A stretch of DNA of 64,000 bases from Epithemia pelagica (taxonomy: Eukaryota > Bacillariophyta > Bacillariophyceae > Surirellales > Surirellaceae): positions 2,046,001 through 2,110,000 of the forward strand of contig OX337233.1 of the NCBI GenBank assembly GCA_946965045.2, given 5' to 3'. The position numbers and the translations under genes are program-made. The notes below the pieces were generated by a model. It ran no database searches. It was not told the DNA's origin and saw nothing but the letters and a program-made list of their open reading frames with translations. How positions within the stretch are numbered: the first letter of the stretch is position 1; the number at the start of each line of letters is the position of its first letter. Below are positions 20,394 to 32,070 of this stretch, piece by piece.

Positions 20394-21848
20394 CCTGAAT
20401 ATTGCTGTTGTTGTTGTTGTTGTTTCGGCACTCAAAACCTTTGACAATCACGTTTGGTCACACAAAGAACGAGAGGAAGATCGACAAGGCCGCCCGAGAG
20501 ACAAAAGTGGGAACACTGGATATGCAGAAACGGTACTTTCGGAGCGCTGCAACAGCGGTGCAAGCGACTTGTTGCGAACCAGGCAACCACAGCCCTGGCT
20601 CGGTTGCTTCCGCCGCAACCAACAAAGGAACTGTTGTTCTTGAACTGCCAACAACAAGAAGAAGACTACTGCGGCCACCTCGGAAAATGGAATATTGAGG
20701 TTGACAGCACTCCTTCTCACTCTGTAATAGACTATTACTAGTTTTGGATTCGGTATCGAATGAGGAATCCTCTAACACGATTGTCCCAAATTTTCAGAGC
20801 GAAGCGGCCATGTCTCCCTCCCTCACTCGAGTCACTTTTGGGGAGTGTTGCCGTAATGTATAGTTGTGATGTATGGTGCGGTGAGAACCGCGAAAGCTTT
20901 CTGGTCACTTTCGTGTCTGTTGATCGTGAGAAACGAAGCCACGAGAAAAGTTCAAGAGTTCCACCACAACAAGCGCAACTTTCTCGCTCTCTCTCTTTAG
21001 ACAGAGTTGAGAGTGCGCGGTGCATGTCTGTGCGTGCGATGTGTAGTTTTGTGGGAACGCCGTCGCGTCTGGCCGCCTCTTCCCTCATTATGCGCAACGC
21101 GGAAACGTACGATTGCCCAACGCCCATGCAGCCCGGCCGTCGCGCCACCCCAGTCTGCCTGCCTGTCCTCTTTCAATCGCTTCACCCCAAAACCCGAGAG
21201 GAGTACCTCTACGGTTCTTTCGAATCGAGCTTCAAGGGCGTTGCAATCATGCGCTTGATGACGACGTCAACAACAACGGCAGCGAAATGATTCGGATTGT
21301 GTCCTGCAGGGACAAAAGAATGGGTTTCTATCGAGTTTCGTGAGAGATTGGCTTGCCCACAGGAAAACAATCGGCTAGCCAACACGAACGACTTTTCGAT
21401 TATGGAAATACTTTAGCTGACAGAGACGACCCTTCAAGAAACGTTTGGTGGGCACGGAAAATGTCTCGATGGGGTCTCCGCCGGAATCTTTTGTAGTTGG
21501 ATCTTGGAACATCCCCAATGCAAATTCAAGTGCAACCACCGCTCCATGTTGTTTCCAATCCCATCCTTCTAGTGGCCGTCATTTGTACAGAAGGCACGGA
21601 AGGGAAACAGCATCGTTATGGTCGAGTTTGTGGAGTACTTCCGGGGGAAATCCCAATAGATAGGAGTATATGGGTATGGGTAGACGGCATTCTACTTAGA
21701 CAACTATAGAATAGAACATATTTCAATCCCGAAAATCAAACAGGACTGAATGCAAAGGCGAGTGACGTCATCTTTCATCTTTCTTCTCATTTTTGGCGTC
21801 AACCACCATGAATGCCGATGACATCGTGAAAAGTAATCTTACATTTAC
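20394..21848. other. intergenic between divergent genes
   Basis: About 1.45 kb between the RING and lumen-protein starts. A CT-rich tract (about 20980-20998) is present. Overlapping short ORFs show no family features. Confidence 0.5.
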
Positions 21849-22607
21849 ATGGCTCGACGACAGAACAGCAAAAGCAGAATCAACATGTTATCGCATCAAT
21901 CAATTCTGCAGCGTTACGCTCTTCTGGCCCTTCTGCTTTTGGAACCAGCGTCCTCTTTGGTCCAGCCTTCAGTTCTCTTCCATTCACGACAAAACGTACT
22001 TGTCGGTGTCCAATCACAATCGCAACTGTACTCGTCTCGGCATATGGAAGATGAGGACAATACCATTCACAACCGCGACGAAACAGTGGAAAGTCTTGGT
22101 GGTCGTCGAGGATTTTTGACCAAGTTCGTTCTGGCGGCTACATCCTCCTCCATGGTGTTGTGGTCCGGCTCGGAAACAGCTCTGGCGGCATCGGATCTTC
22201 CCATGATTACAACCGAAGAATTTGGTATTTTGTTGCGCCAATCGGCCCAAGCCATTCGTGTTGTGGAATTTAGTGGTCCCCAAAGTGAAACCGTCACGGT
22301 CCGATTGGTGGATGGAACCGCCTTTGGTTTGTCGGATGTCATTGAATCCCCCGTCGATCCTCGATCCCCGCTCAAAATTGCGGCTCAATGTCGGGAAAAT
22401 CGTGTTCCCACCCAATTTGTCGCCCTCCAAGCCGCCTTGGCCAAGGCACCCAAACGCAACGTGTTGTATACCAACGAACGAGTCTTGGAGGCCGCCCAAA
22501 AGGAACGAGAAAAACAAGCTCGGATTCAACAAGATGAATTGGCGCAACTCTTTCAGCAACAACAGCTACAGGAACAACAACAACAACTGAAAGAGAAAAC
22601 TCCATAA
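21849..22607 (+). CDS. predicted thylakoid-lumen protein with twin-arginine-like signal
   Basis: 252 aa. The N-terminus has a hydrophobic signal (ALLALLLLEPASS) followed by a Ser/Arg/His-rich transit-like part. A second signal lies at about residues 84-115: GGRRGFLTKFVLAATSS..., a hydrophobic core and an ALAAS cleavage-like site. Arg-Arg before a hydrophobic core is the twin-arginine pattern for thylakoid lumen import. The mature part (ITTEEFGILLRQS...VVEFSGPQSETVTVRLVDG) is reminiscent of the small alpha/beta region found N-terminal in FtsH-type proteins, but no protease or ATPase domain follows. The C-terminus is a Gln/Glu/Lys coiled coil. Function unknown. Confidence 0.7.
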   Translation: MARRQNSKSRINMLSHQSILQRYALLALLLLEPASSLVQPSVLFHSRQNVLVGVQSQSQLYSSRHMEDEDNTIHNRDETVESLGGRRGFLTKFVLAATSSSMVLWSGSETALAASDLPMITTEEFGILLRQSAQAIRVVEFSGPQSETVTVRLVDGTAFGLSDVIESPVDPRSPLKIAAQCRENRVPTQFVALQAALAKAPKRNVLYTNERVLEAAQKEREKQARIQQDELAQLFQQQQLQEQQQQLKEKTP

Positions 22608-22913
22608 AAATAAATAAGAGGGAAAGCAAATATTCGTTTTAACTCCGTTTCTTTTGCTCTGGACAGGATTCCGTGTTAGGAAGACCCACATAGTCCCACT
22701 CGTTGACGTTTCCATTTCCCACAGGAACCCAGTAGGCCAACCAACAATATGAACAAACGTCTAAAACATGCTTTCAACAAATCATATTCTCAAAACCTCA
22801 TTAAGAGCGAAGAACCAACCATGTCGGAACAATGATTTCTAGAAGGAAAACGATCATCACTCAGTTCTTTCCTGTTGTATCATCATTCTGTTGGTTTCGT
22901 TACTATGTTCGGT
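22608..22913. other. intergenic, convergent 3' ends
   Basis: Between the lumen-protein and RPC2 stop codons. Nothing recognised. Confidence 0.5.
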
Positions 22914-25900
22914 TTAGGTATGATCCTTTAATCGCAATCGTGGGAGTACATTCATGGATTGCAATTCTTGAAACAAGAGTTTACAGGCATAGGGGATGCG
23001 AATGTCGGCCACCTTTTCACCCGACCGACAATACTGACACCAATTCTGATATTGCAACAGACCACAGGTCAAACACACATTGGCCGAAAAGGCATCGGAT
23101 GAATGCATCAATCGTTCCATAATTAAATTGGAAGCACCGTAGGCAATCAAACAATCCCGCTCCATCTCACCCAGACGCAAACCTCCATCGCGACTTCGAC
23201 CTTCCGTCGGCTGGCGGGTCAAGACGGCACGGGGACCACGAGCTCGGGCATGGGCCTTATCCAAGACCATGTGTTTGAGTTTCTGGTAAAAGACGGGGCC
23301 GGAAAAGATAAAACCATCCAAGGGCTGGCCGTTGGCACCACTGTAAAAGGCATCCTTTCCAGTATAATTCATGCCATTGCGAATCAAGGCTTCCGATGCG
23401 GCTTCCGCCGTATCGGCTGACCCAAATTCTTCCCCAAAGGCCGACGAATAAGCTTGTCGACCCTCCAAAACACCCGCCTTGCCCACAAGCAATTCCAACA
23501 ACTTGCCCACCGTCATGCGGGACGGAAATCCATGAGGATTCATGATCAAATCGGGACAGTGACCATACTCGTTAAAGGGCAAATCTTCTTCGTTGACAAT
23601 CAAACCACAAACACCCTTTTGTCCATGCCGAGAGGCAAACTTGTCTCCAATCTCCGGACGACGGACTTGTCGAACCATGACCTTGATGAGAAATTGTTCA
23701 TTTTCGTTGGAGGTAATGACCACCTTGTCCACGTACGACGGTGCCGAACTCTTGTATGATAAAGGGCATGGTTTGTAGGGTACGGACCGAGCCGCGGCCG
23801 CTTGTCCTTGCGCACCAAATCCAAATTCGGCGCCTCCCAAGTTACTCGTGGTATCGGTAGGCGATTGCTTATTCACCATAATGGCACCACTCTCCAAGAG
23901 TTCGCCCACGCAACAAATGCCGTCATTGTCAATAGCCTTGTACCGTTGAAATCGTTTGTCATTTTCTCCGTCGGAAAACAAGTTGACGTCCGGTGGTGCG
24001 CAGGTTTGGTCCATGGTCCCATTGGCATAGCGACGAACGCTGGTTTGATGTTTGCGCAAGACCATGCAGCGACCAAATCCTCGATCAATCGCGGCCTTGT
24101 TCAATATAATGGCATCTTCAATATCGTAGCCACTAAAACTCATGACGGCCATGCATGCGTTTTGACCACCGGGGATGTTATCAAAATTCACCAAATCCAA
24201 GGTGCGACTCTTACACAATGGTTTGTGTGGATAGACCAATGTATAAATGAGACCATCCATGCGCTCGTATTCGTTCATGGCAATGCAGCCCATGGCTTGC
24301 TTGGCCATGGCCACCGTATATGTATTTCGAGGAGACTGATTGTGATGGGGAAACTGATTTGTACCGAACCATGGCATGAGAAATAGGCCACACAGCAAAC
24401 ACAACAGCCGGACAAAATGAGCTCACAAACAAGCAAAGTTCACTTACCGGAATAACACCTCCAACGACACCCAAGACGGTAAAGGGATCAATTTCCAAAT
24501 GTGTAAACCGTTGTCGTTGTTTGATAATGGCGGGTGGCGTAGGGATTGACCCGGACGAAACAAATTGTTGCTGTTCGAGTTGTTGTTGCAGTAGTTGTTG
24601 TTCATCTTGCTGCTCCAGCAACAAGGCTCGTTCCAAATCTCGTTCCGTCACGGCAATCAATGTATTGTTTTCTTCGTTACAATCCACGTATTCTACCAAT
24701 CCCTGATGCAACAAATCACGAATGGTCAAAGTTCCCATGGCCACAGCCTCGATATGACGTTGTTGCAACTTGGCTTGCCCCGTCCCTTCTTGATCGACAA
24801 TCAACAAGGGTCTGCAGACACGTCCACCGTCTGTGGCAATATGGACGGCACATTGTTCCTCATGCAAATATACAGATACAAATTCCCCCGTCAATCCCCG
24901 TCGTCGCATGGACCGTAAGTTGCGGACCAAGGTACGTGGACGATTGTGGACGCCCAAAATCAATCCATTCAAAAATACCAAATAGTTGGACTGGGCCGAA
25001 TCATCCTTGTCGTTTTTATCGTTGTTGTTGCTTGCGAGGCGTTCGGCCGGATTGGCGGAATGGTCTGGGACCATTTTGGCATTCATTTCATGGCCCGTGA
25101 CACGTGTCACGGCCTCCACGCCCAAATCTCGACACAAGCGTTCGACGGGTTGCGTATCATCTTCCCCGGTAGTAATATGTGCGAGGAGTGCTAAATTTTT
25201 GACCAACCCACAGGCTTCTCCTTCGGGTGTATCGGCCGGACACAGCATACCCCATTGACTGGGCTGCAAGGATCGTGGTCCCGATACCTTGCGGGTTTTT
25301 TCAAACTGCGAATTGATCCGTGTCATCATTCCTAGGGCAGACATGTACGACAATCGACTCAAGACTTGTGTCACTCCAGCGCGGTCCATACGGAATCGTT
25401 TCAATACCCAATTACCCGTGGCAATCGCATTGATCATACCATTGGTAATGGTATCGGGTCGAATGGTTTTCACGACATCAAAAGCCGTGGCACGATTGGG
25501 TTTGGATAGCACCATATCGGCTTGTCGTTTCAAATCTCGATTAAACAATTTGAACAAATCTTCAAACAAGAGAGACAAGAGACTTCCGGCTAATTCCAAT
25601 CGTTTGTTCCCATAATAATCCTTGTCATCCAACGGAATTTTCCCCAAATGAACCAACAAGACACGTCGGACAATATGACCAATGTAAATGGCCTTGGCCC
25701 GGAAATCAAAATTTTCCACTGGTACATGACTCAATACGACATTGGCCAAAACTTCACGAGCTTCATCTTGCGGAAGAAGGTGCGCTTTTCGAGGCATGGA
25801 ATTGGAGGCAGGACCACCCGCACTACTGGCCATGGCTCCTCCACCACCACCGCCCTTGCTTCCTCGAATTTTGCTTCCAATGTAAATAAGGGCTTGTTCT

Positions 25901-27198
25901 TGCGTATATATCCCATGCCGGGCTGGTTCTTCCAAACTCAATGCCATGGCATGCAACAAATAGGGTTCTCGACCCACCACCAATTGGACCATTTCGACAT
26001 CGGCTTCCATACCCATGGCCTTGAGACAAATGCAAATGGGAATGTCTTCTCCCAGGGAATTGGATTTGAGATAGACTCGGCCTTGTTTCCAAAAAATATA
26101 AGCCTTGGATTTGCGTTCGTGGGTGGAGGAGGTGATGGAGGCACTGACACTATCAGTCTTGGCATCGTGTTCGACAATGACACGATTTTTGGACAATTGT
26201 TCTTGAATCAAAATGACTTTTTCGACTCCCTTAATGATAAAGTAACCACCAGGATCGTAGGGACATTCCTTGAGTGCCGCCAATTCATCGTGCGATTTGT
26301 TGGTCAAGATGCAATTGTGACTCTGCAGCATAATGGGCATGCGTCCAATCAAGACATTGCGTTTCACCACAATTTGTCGTCCCCTGGTATAGCGGACATT
26401 GACATAAATGGGTGCCGAATAGGTACAATCGCGCAATCGACAATGAAAGGGCGTAATGGTTTGCCATTGATAGGCATCTTCTTCGACGGTGGGTGTGGTG
26501 GCGACCCAACAGGCTTCGTACCGCAAGTAAAATTTGGGATCGTATTCGGACCGAATTTCACAATTGCTTGGAGAAGAAACAATTTGTTGCAATTCGGTCG
26601 TGACAAAATGATTGTAGGAATCAATGTGTTGACGCAACAAACTCCGCAATCGCAAAAAGTAGGGCAACAACCGCCATTTGGCTCGCAAGGAGCCGACTGG
26701 TGCATCGTCGGGGGTTTTGGTACTTCCGTAATCGTCGTGTCGAATGTTGGTGGTTTTGGATGGCGCTTGGTCATCATCATCGTCATCTTGTTGCACTGTT
26801 TTTGTATTCCGACGACTCGCCAAGGGCATTTGATCGACTTGATCCATGACGGCTTGTCCATGATGATGATCAAATCCATTGACTGGAAATTCCAACGGTG
26901 CCAAGTTTTGCCTTCGCCAGTCACGCCACAAAGCATCTTCCTCGTCATGTGAATCCTCCTTGATCGGGCTGATCTTGGCGTGGTCGTCATCGTCCTTCAG
27001 CTGGTTGTTGTTCTGGTTCAAGGATGCCAGGCAGGCACCGGGAGGTGTGCCACGGACTTGTCCCCAGTGACTCGACAAGGGGGAGACGGTGCTGGTATTG
27101 TACTGGTAAGCAATGGAAGCGGCTGCTGTACCAGTCGGGAGATGGCGGCTGCTGTGCCGACTCCCTTGTGTTTCTTGTTTGGGCAGTCGCTTCTTCAT
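22914..27198 (-). CDS. RPC2: RNA polymerase III second-largest subunit RPC2
   Basis: Exons 27198-24448 and 24353-22914 (94-nt GT-AG intron; join [15 protein letters not shown]) give 1396 aa. RPC2 forms half of the Pol III active-site cleft, which transcribes tRNA, 5S and U6 genes. Recognisable blocks in order: [20 protein letters not shown] (start of the conserved part), [19 protein letters not shown], the [19 protein letters not shown] block, [12 protein letters not shown] with the conserved acidic pair, [29 protein letters not shown], and the C-terminal [19 protein letters not shown] with a CxxC...CxxC zinc site. GKDAFYSG and QAYSSAFG match Pol III better than Pol I or II. It has a ~170-residue low-complexity N-terminal extension; human RPC2 is about 1130 residues. 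Confidence 0.93.
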
Positions 27199-27518
27199 GT
27201 TTTTGTTGGACCGACCGAAGGTATCACCACCACCACCACACTACCTATAAACGCTGCCCAACAATCGATGGAGCCCACTGTCAAGCGAACCAGAGAAAAC
27301 CTGAAAGCGACACCAAGATAACACAGGTATGAGTCAAGCTGTTCTTGAAAGTGTCCTATGGCCGCATTGTCCTCGTGTTTTAGGCCTTGTCTCGGTCTCT
27401 CGATCTTCTCGGTTTCGAGACACCCCAAAAGATTCAAACACGGGCGTCCGAAACGCGACCTCCTATCCATTTGGGTAGCGTTAGGAACGCATTTAGAAAA
27501 GTGGATCCATACGGAAAA
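27199..27518. other. shared promoter region between divergent genes
   Basis: About 320 bp between the RPC2 and EGF-protein start codons, likely a bidirectional promoter. No other feature seen. Confidence 0.45.
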
Positions 27519-29274
27519 ATGACCATGATGCGCTTGAACTCTAAACTGCTCATAATATTATGCTTTACGCTAATTCACAGCATTGTTCCAGTCATACCCA
27601 GTGTGGATCCACTGGAGGAAGTCGAGGTGGGCGCCCTTCATGCCGAGCCTCCTGTTGACAACGTTGATTCGTTGTCGACGCCGTCACGGTGCTCTCTGGA
27701 CTGCTTCAATGGAGGAATCTGTGTCAATAAGAAAACAATGAGAACAACGGAAAATCCAGTTGCTCGCGATATAGAGGGAGAATTTGAATGTCAGTGTACA
27801 GAAGATTTCACAGGACCGTATTGCAAAGTGGATCGTCGAAGACTCGACACAACAAACTGCGGCGCTATGCAATGCTTGTAAGTGTTGGTGTTGGACATGC
27901 GATTGACCTGCATTTCTTGAGAAACTTGTTTCCAACAGTCCTTCTGTTTTGCTTTTGGATACATAAATAGAAACAATGGAGAGTGTGCTGTGGGTCAAAG
28001 CTACGATTCATCATATGCGTTGTGCGATTGTTCGACCGCCATTGAAGTTGTTGGTACTGCCCCAAATTTCGGGCTTGCTCGCTATGTAGGCAAGTACTGT
28101 CAGATTGAAGTGAAAGCCAATGATTTTTGTAGCCGTGATATTGATATGTTCTGTGTGAACAATGGTTTGTTTCGTGTGCAGGCCATTGATTTTGTGGATC
28201 AACCCTGCGATTGTCCAGATGGCTTCACTGGACGGCATTGCGAATACATGGCGGAGCATGTGCAGCAGATGTTGTGTCCACTTGAGTGCTCAGGAGTTGG
28301 AATGTGTCAACATGGAATCCACCCATATAATGGAGCAAATGGAGCATTGGATCTGAATGGTGGAGGAACTACTGACTTCATGCATTGTGTCTGTAGCGAA
28401 GGCCATGCTGGATTGAATTGCCAGTACGACCACATCGAATGTGGAGGAAAGAGTAGATTCTGCTTTCATGGGTCCCAGTGTGTCATGAATGGAGCGACCA
28501 CAGGAGAGGAGGTCTGCGCATGTAGCAATGACAACGGAGTCAGATGTAAGTCTTCGTTGAGGTTTATCATCGTTGAGCAAGTATTTTTCGTTCTGTCTCA
28601 CCTGTGCTTCTTGTGCAGTGGTTGGTGCTTTCTGTGAATTCAAAGCAGCAGATCGTTGTAGAAATCCGACACCAATTGATGAGGTTTCGGCTCTCCAACT
28701 TTTCGACTCATCGAACAAAATGTCTTCGGCCGAGATTCCGTTTTGCGTCAACAATGGCATCTGTTACAAGGTTGCTGGAAGCGATGACCATTACTGCTCC
28801 TGTGATGCACCATCCTGGATTGGAAGGCGCTGTGAGATCCCCATGAACATAGTATGGCCCATCCAGGCGACGCCTTCTCCTACGTCGGCGGGTACTGGAA
28901 TTGTGCAATCTGCTCCTTCGGGTCTCCGTTTTTCCCTGTCCCCAGTGCCTTCACCGACTCCTTCTCCTACTCCCACTGGTGCGCTGGTAGCGGCCGCCAG
29001 AGCGGTTTTGCCCAATGCCGAAGGAATGTCTGCGGGAGGAAAATTTGGAATTGTGCTCGTCGTGTTTGGAGGAATTGCCTTTATTACTGTTATGGCCATT
29101 TACTTCCACCAACGAGCGTATTTCTTTGAACGAGTTGTGTATAAAGGTACCAATACCAGAGACAACGTGTTTCGCGACAACCATTCCCATTTTACGGTCC
29201 CCGACTCTCATTTCGCGCCGCCTGAAGCCCACATTTTACCACCTGAGAAGCATTCTCAATTTGGACCACCGTAA
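27519..29274 (+). CDS. EGF-repeat type I membrane protein
   Basis: Exons 27519-27877, 27971-28545 and 28619-29274; phases agree at both introns. 529 aa to the first stop. The ATG at 27519 precedes a signal peptide (LLIILCFTLIHSIVPVI). At least five EGF-like six-Cys modules follow, with typical endings such as CQCTEDFTGPYCK, CDCPDGFTGRHCE, CVCSEGHAGLNCQ and CSCDAPSWIGRRCE. A Ser/Pro/Thr stalk (SPVPSPTPSPTPTG) and one membrane helix (FGIVLVVFGGIAFITVMAIYF) lead into a cytoplasmic tail of short Pro-His-rich repeats. The tail is cut by TAA at 29272-29274, but the same frame stays open to 29520 with more repeats of the same kind. A surface adhesion or receptor role is inferred. Confidence 0.85.
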
Positions 29275-29520
29275 GATAGACACTCCCCTTACCCTCCACC
29301 ACCCGAAAGGCATTCTGACTACCGTCCACCTGAAAGACAGTATCCGACACCGGACGGATCTGAAATGGAAATGACGCCTACAAACTATGGTGAGAACGGT
29401 GAGCGGCCCAATAGTCTACATTGTTTGAATGGACTTCGGAATGGTGGGATTCAAAAACATTTGTACACACCCGCACGGACGTCGGAAGAAAGAGATTTTG
29501 CTAACGTTGAGTTGGTGTGA

Positions 29521-29891
29521 GTTTGGCATTGAAATGCACTAAGTGATGGCAGTCTTCTTTCTATCCTTTTACGTCGCGTTCCATGATAGGAACCATCTTC
29601 GAGCAACGCGACATCTTGTATATTTTCGACCGGTTGTGGACACGTTGTTGGAGCATCCCATTGAAATGGCCTACTCCTAGAACTACGAATCCCATACATC
29701 ACAGTGGAACGACATGCGAATAAAATCTACACCGACGACAGTGCCAACAGAAAAAGCCTGGTCATAGCAAACCCTGTTTGAAAAGTATCAACAATCGACT
29801 CTTTTGCTGGAGCCAAGTCCTCTGTCCAAGCTACTCCTTTGAACACTGCACCCTGCACCTCTAGACTCAGGATTCTACCAACGAATTAGTA
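29521..29891. other. intergenic, convergent 3' ends
   Basis: After the extended EGF-protein frame. Nothing recognised. Confidence 0.5.
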
Positions 29892-31092
29892 TTAATGACG
29901 AGGTGCGAGGGCCGCCAAGAGTCGATCCATCTTTTGTTCCAACCGATCCAGTCGAGTTTCCACCCGTCTGGCATAGGCATCAATGCGAGATGACAAGTTT
30001 TCTCGAGTCAATGCATGATTGTTGCTTACCAAAATCATGAGGGTCAAGAGATTCTCGTAAATGGCTTCAATTTCGGCACTGTCGACCAAATCTATGCATG
30101 GAAAGAAAATAACAAACAATACCAAAAAGAAAAAAAACAAGGAAGATAGATAGGAAACAAAACATCAACTGGTGGTTAGAGACAGGTGACAACAAAAAGA
30201 GGCTCTCCATACAAACCGGCCAGGCCCATCACCCAAGGAGCACTGACACACACCAACACGCCAGCCACAGCCACAGTCGCCTTTAGTAGTACGTACTGTC
30301 ATGCAAGGCACATCCATGGACATTGTTTTCGGACAAGAGCAGGGTGACAGCCGCCGCACCGGCTGCGGCACAAGTTCCGGCCGACACGACAGGGGGACTC
30401 CCATCGCACACGGCCTGAAACCCACGATAGACTGATTGGGCCAAGGATAGTTGGAAAAGGTCATTGGCTTCCGACCTCGTATCGCATCGATCGGCCAAAA
30501 CGTTGGGACCCGTCAAACGATCAAAGATATTGCCCGTAAAGCCAAGTTGATTGTACAAAAGACTAACGTCGTCGCGGACTGGATAGGAGGGTGGGAAAAA
30601 GTTAACGCGCAATGTTTGTAGGGAACGCTTGAGCTCTTCTTCTTTTTGTTGTGTTTGCCGACGTCGTTGTCTTCGACGTCGACCTCCTCCTGGATTCGTG
30701 GCTTCAAACAGATTATTATCCCCATCCTGATTCGAGGCTGGTTCTGCCTCGTTGGTTTCTGTGGTGTCGCTGCTGTTATTACTGTTGGGGAGTGGGTTCA
30801 AAAGAGAAGTTACCACTTGTGTGCAGTAAAGTTCGTAGAGGAAGGGATTTTGGGCATTCAACAGGGTGGCCACTTCCAGTGTGATTTGAGATGTCCATGT
30901 CGTCGTCGTGTCGTTGTACGCAACGGTGGTATTGTCAAAGTAATGAGCAACGAAAAAATCCAATTCCACCAAACAGTCGTAAAGATCTTGATCGCTCAAG
31001 GCTTGAACCACCACAGACGACGAAGAGACGGAGCACAACAAAATGATTGCGGCAAGCCAAACTTGAAACCATCGTGATGATAAAATCATCAT
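29892..31092 (-). CDS. secreted or ER-lumenal protein of unknown function
   Basis: Exons 31092-30297 and 30091-29892; the intron starts GTACGT and ends CATAG, and the join is GAC A/AT TTG. 331 aa. The ATG at 31092 begins a signal peptide (FQVWLAAIILLCSV...VVVQA). The mature part has scattered Cys, an Asn/Thr-rich stretch, a strongly basic Arg-rich tract near the middle (RRRRQRRRQTQQK), an Ala/Gly-rich hydrophobic segment (CAAAGAAAVTLLL) and a C-terminal heptad-like coiled coil (AYARRVETRLDRLEQKMDRLLAAL). Intron splicing links the coiled coil to the rest. The Arg tract could be a processing site. No family recognised. Confidence 0.65.
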
Positions 31093-32070
31093 CGGGGACT
31101 CTCTGTGGATCCTGCTTCGAGTGGAACCCCAAAAAGTGTCTTGTTGGCATGGAATCGGTTCATTCTCACACAAGCTTTGTCGGAATAAAAGGTGGATTCT
31201 TCTCTTTTGGTTGATCAATGCTGGTAGAGCTGTAAACTAAGTGGATGCAAAACTTTTGCCGTATCTTGGCCGCCAATCATACTCTGTCGTTTTACATCCA
31301 CTGAACAGAACGCCCACACCGAAAAAGTTGAACGGACGATTGCTTTGTGGGAAGAGATCTCCAACCGAGATACTCCAAGTACCTGTCATAAAGGATCTGT
31401 TCTGCTCTTTGTGGGAACGATGCAATCGACGGGGGCGCATCTTTGAGAATGGGGCGTTTACGTTTGCTAGATGACTGGGCAATTGAAATGTGACCCGCAA
31501 TCCCCGTCCCAAATCACTTTTGCTTCTTGTTTGTGTATGAATCTCTCTGGGGATTTGGGAACGTGATCCCACTTTCTTATGAGAGGCTATAGTAGAGGGG
31601 GCAATGTTCCCGTCAAAATCCGACATGGGAAATTTTACGAGGCAGCGCGCGCGCGTTTGGAGTTCTGACCCCAAAACTACGGGTACAATACAACTAAAGA
31701 GTACAGTACGACTCACATTTTCTTGCTTCGGACTTGTCGGATGGAAGATGGATGCATAGCATAGAGGGAAACCAAAAAACCGTAAGGGATTCGGTCAGAA
31801 TACCTTGGCTAGTCACTTCCTCTCGGGACCTATTATGAACAGAAGGTGTTGATCCTTGGATTCACTGTCAATGTGGACTCTTATCCTGCTAATGGTCCAA
31901 CATGACGTAACATGGGAGTAAAAGAGGGCCGCTTAAAATGACCTGCCCTGGCAACAAGACGTTTTGTGATGAGACATCTATTCGTACCTGTAAAAGTCGC
32001 TCTGTCGCTCTGTAAAAAGGCCGACCGCTGTGGCATTTGCTCCAGAAGCTACACTAAAGAATCTGCTATT
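31093..32070. other. intergenic
   Basis: About 1 kb. A short alternating GCGCGCGCG run lies near 31644-31653. Minus-strand ORF 31237-31716 has no supporting features. Nothing else seen. Confidence 0.5.

Noticed and set aside
20760-21290. 176-aa plus-strand ORF between the RING and lumen genes
   Set aside because: It has no recognised domain and overlaps several equally long spurious frames.
25648-26952. 434-aa plus-strand ORF
   Set aside because: It lies opposite the long coding exon of RPC2 and has no recognisable domain.
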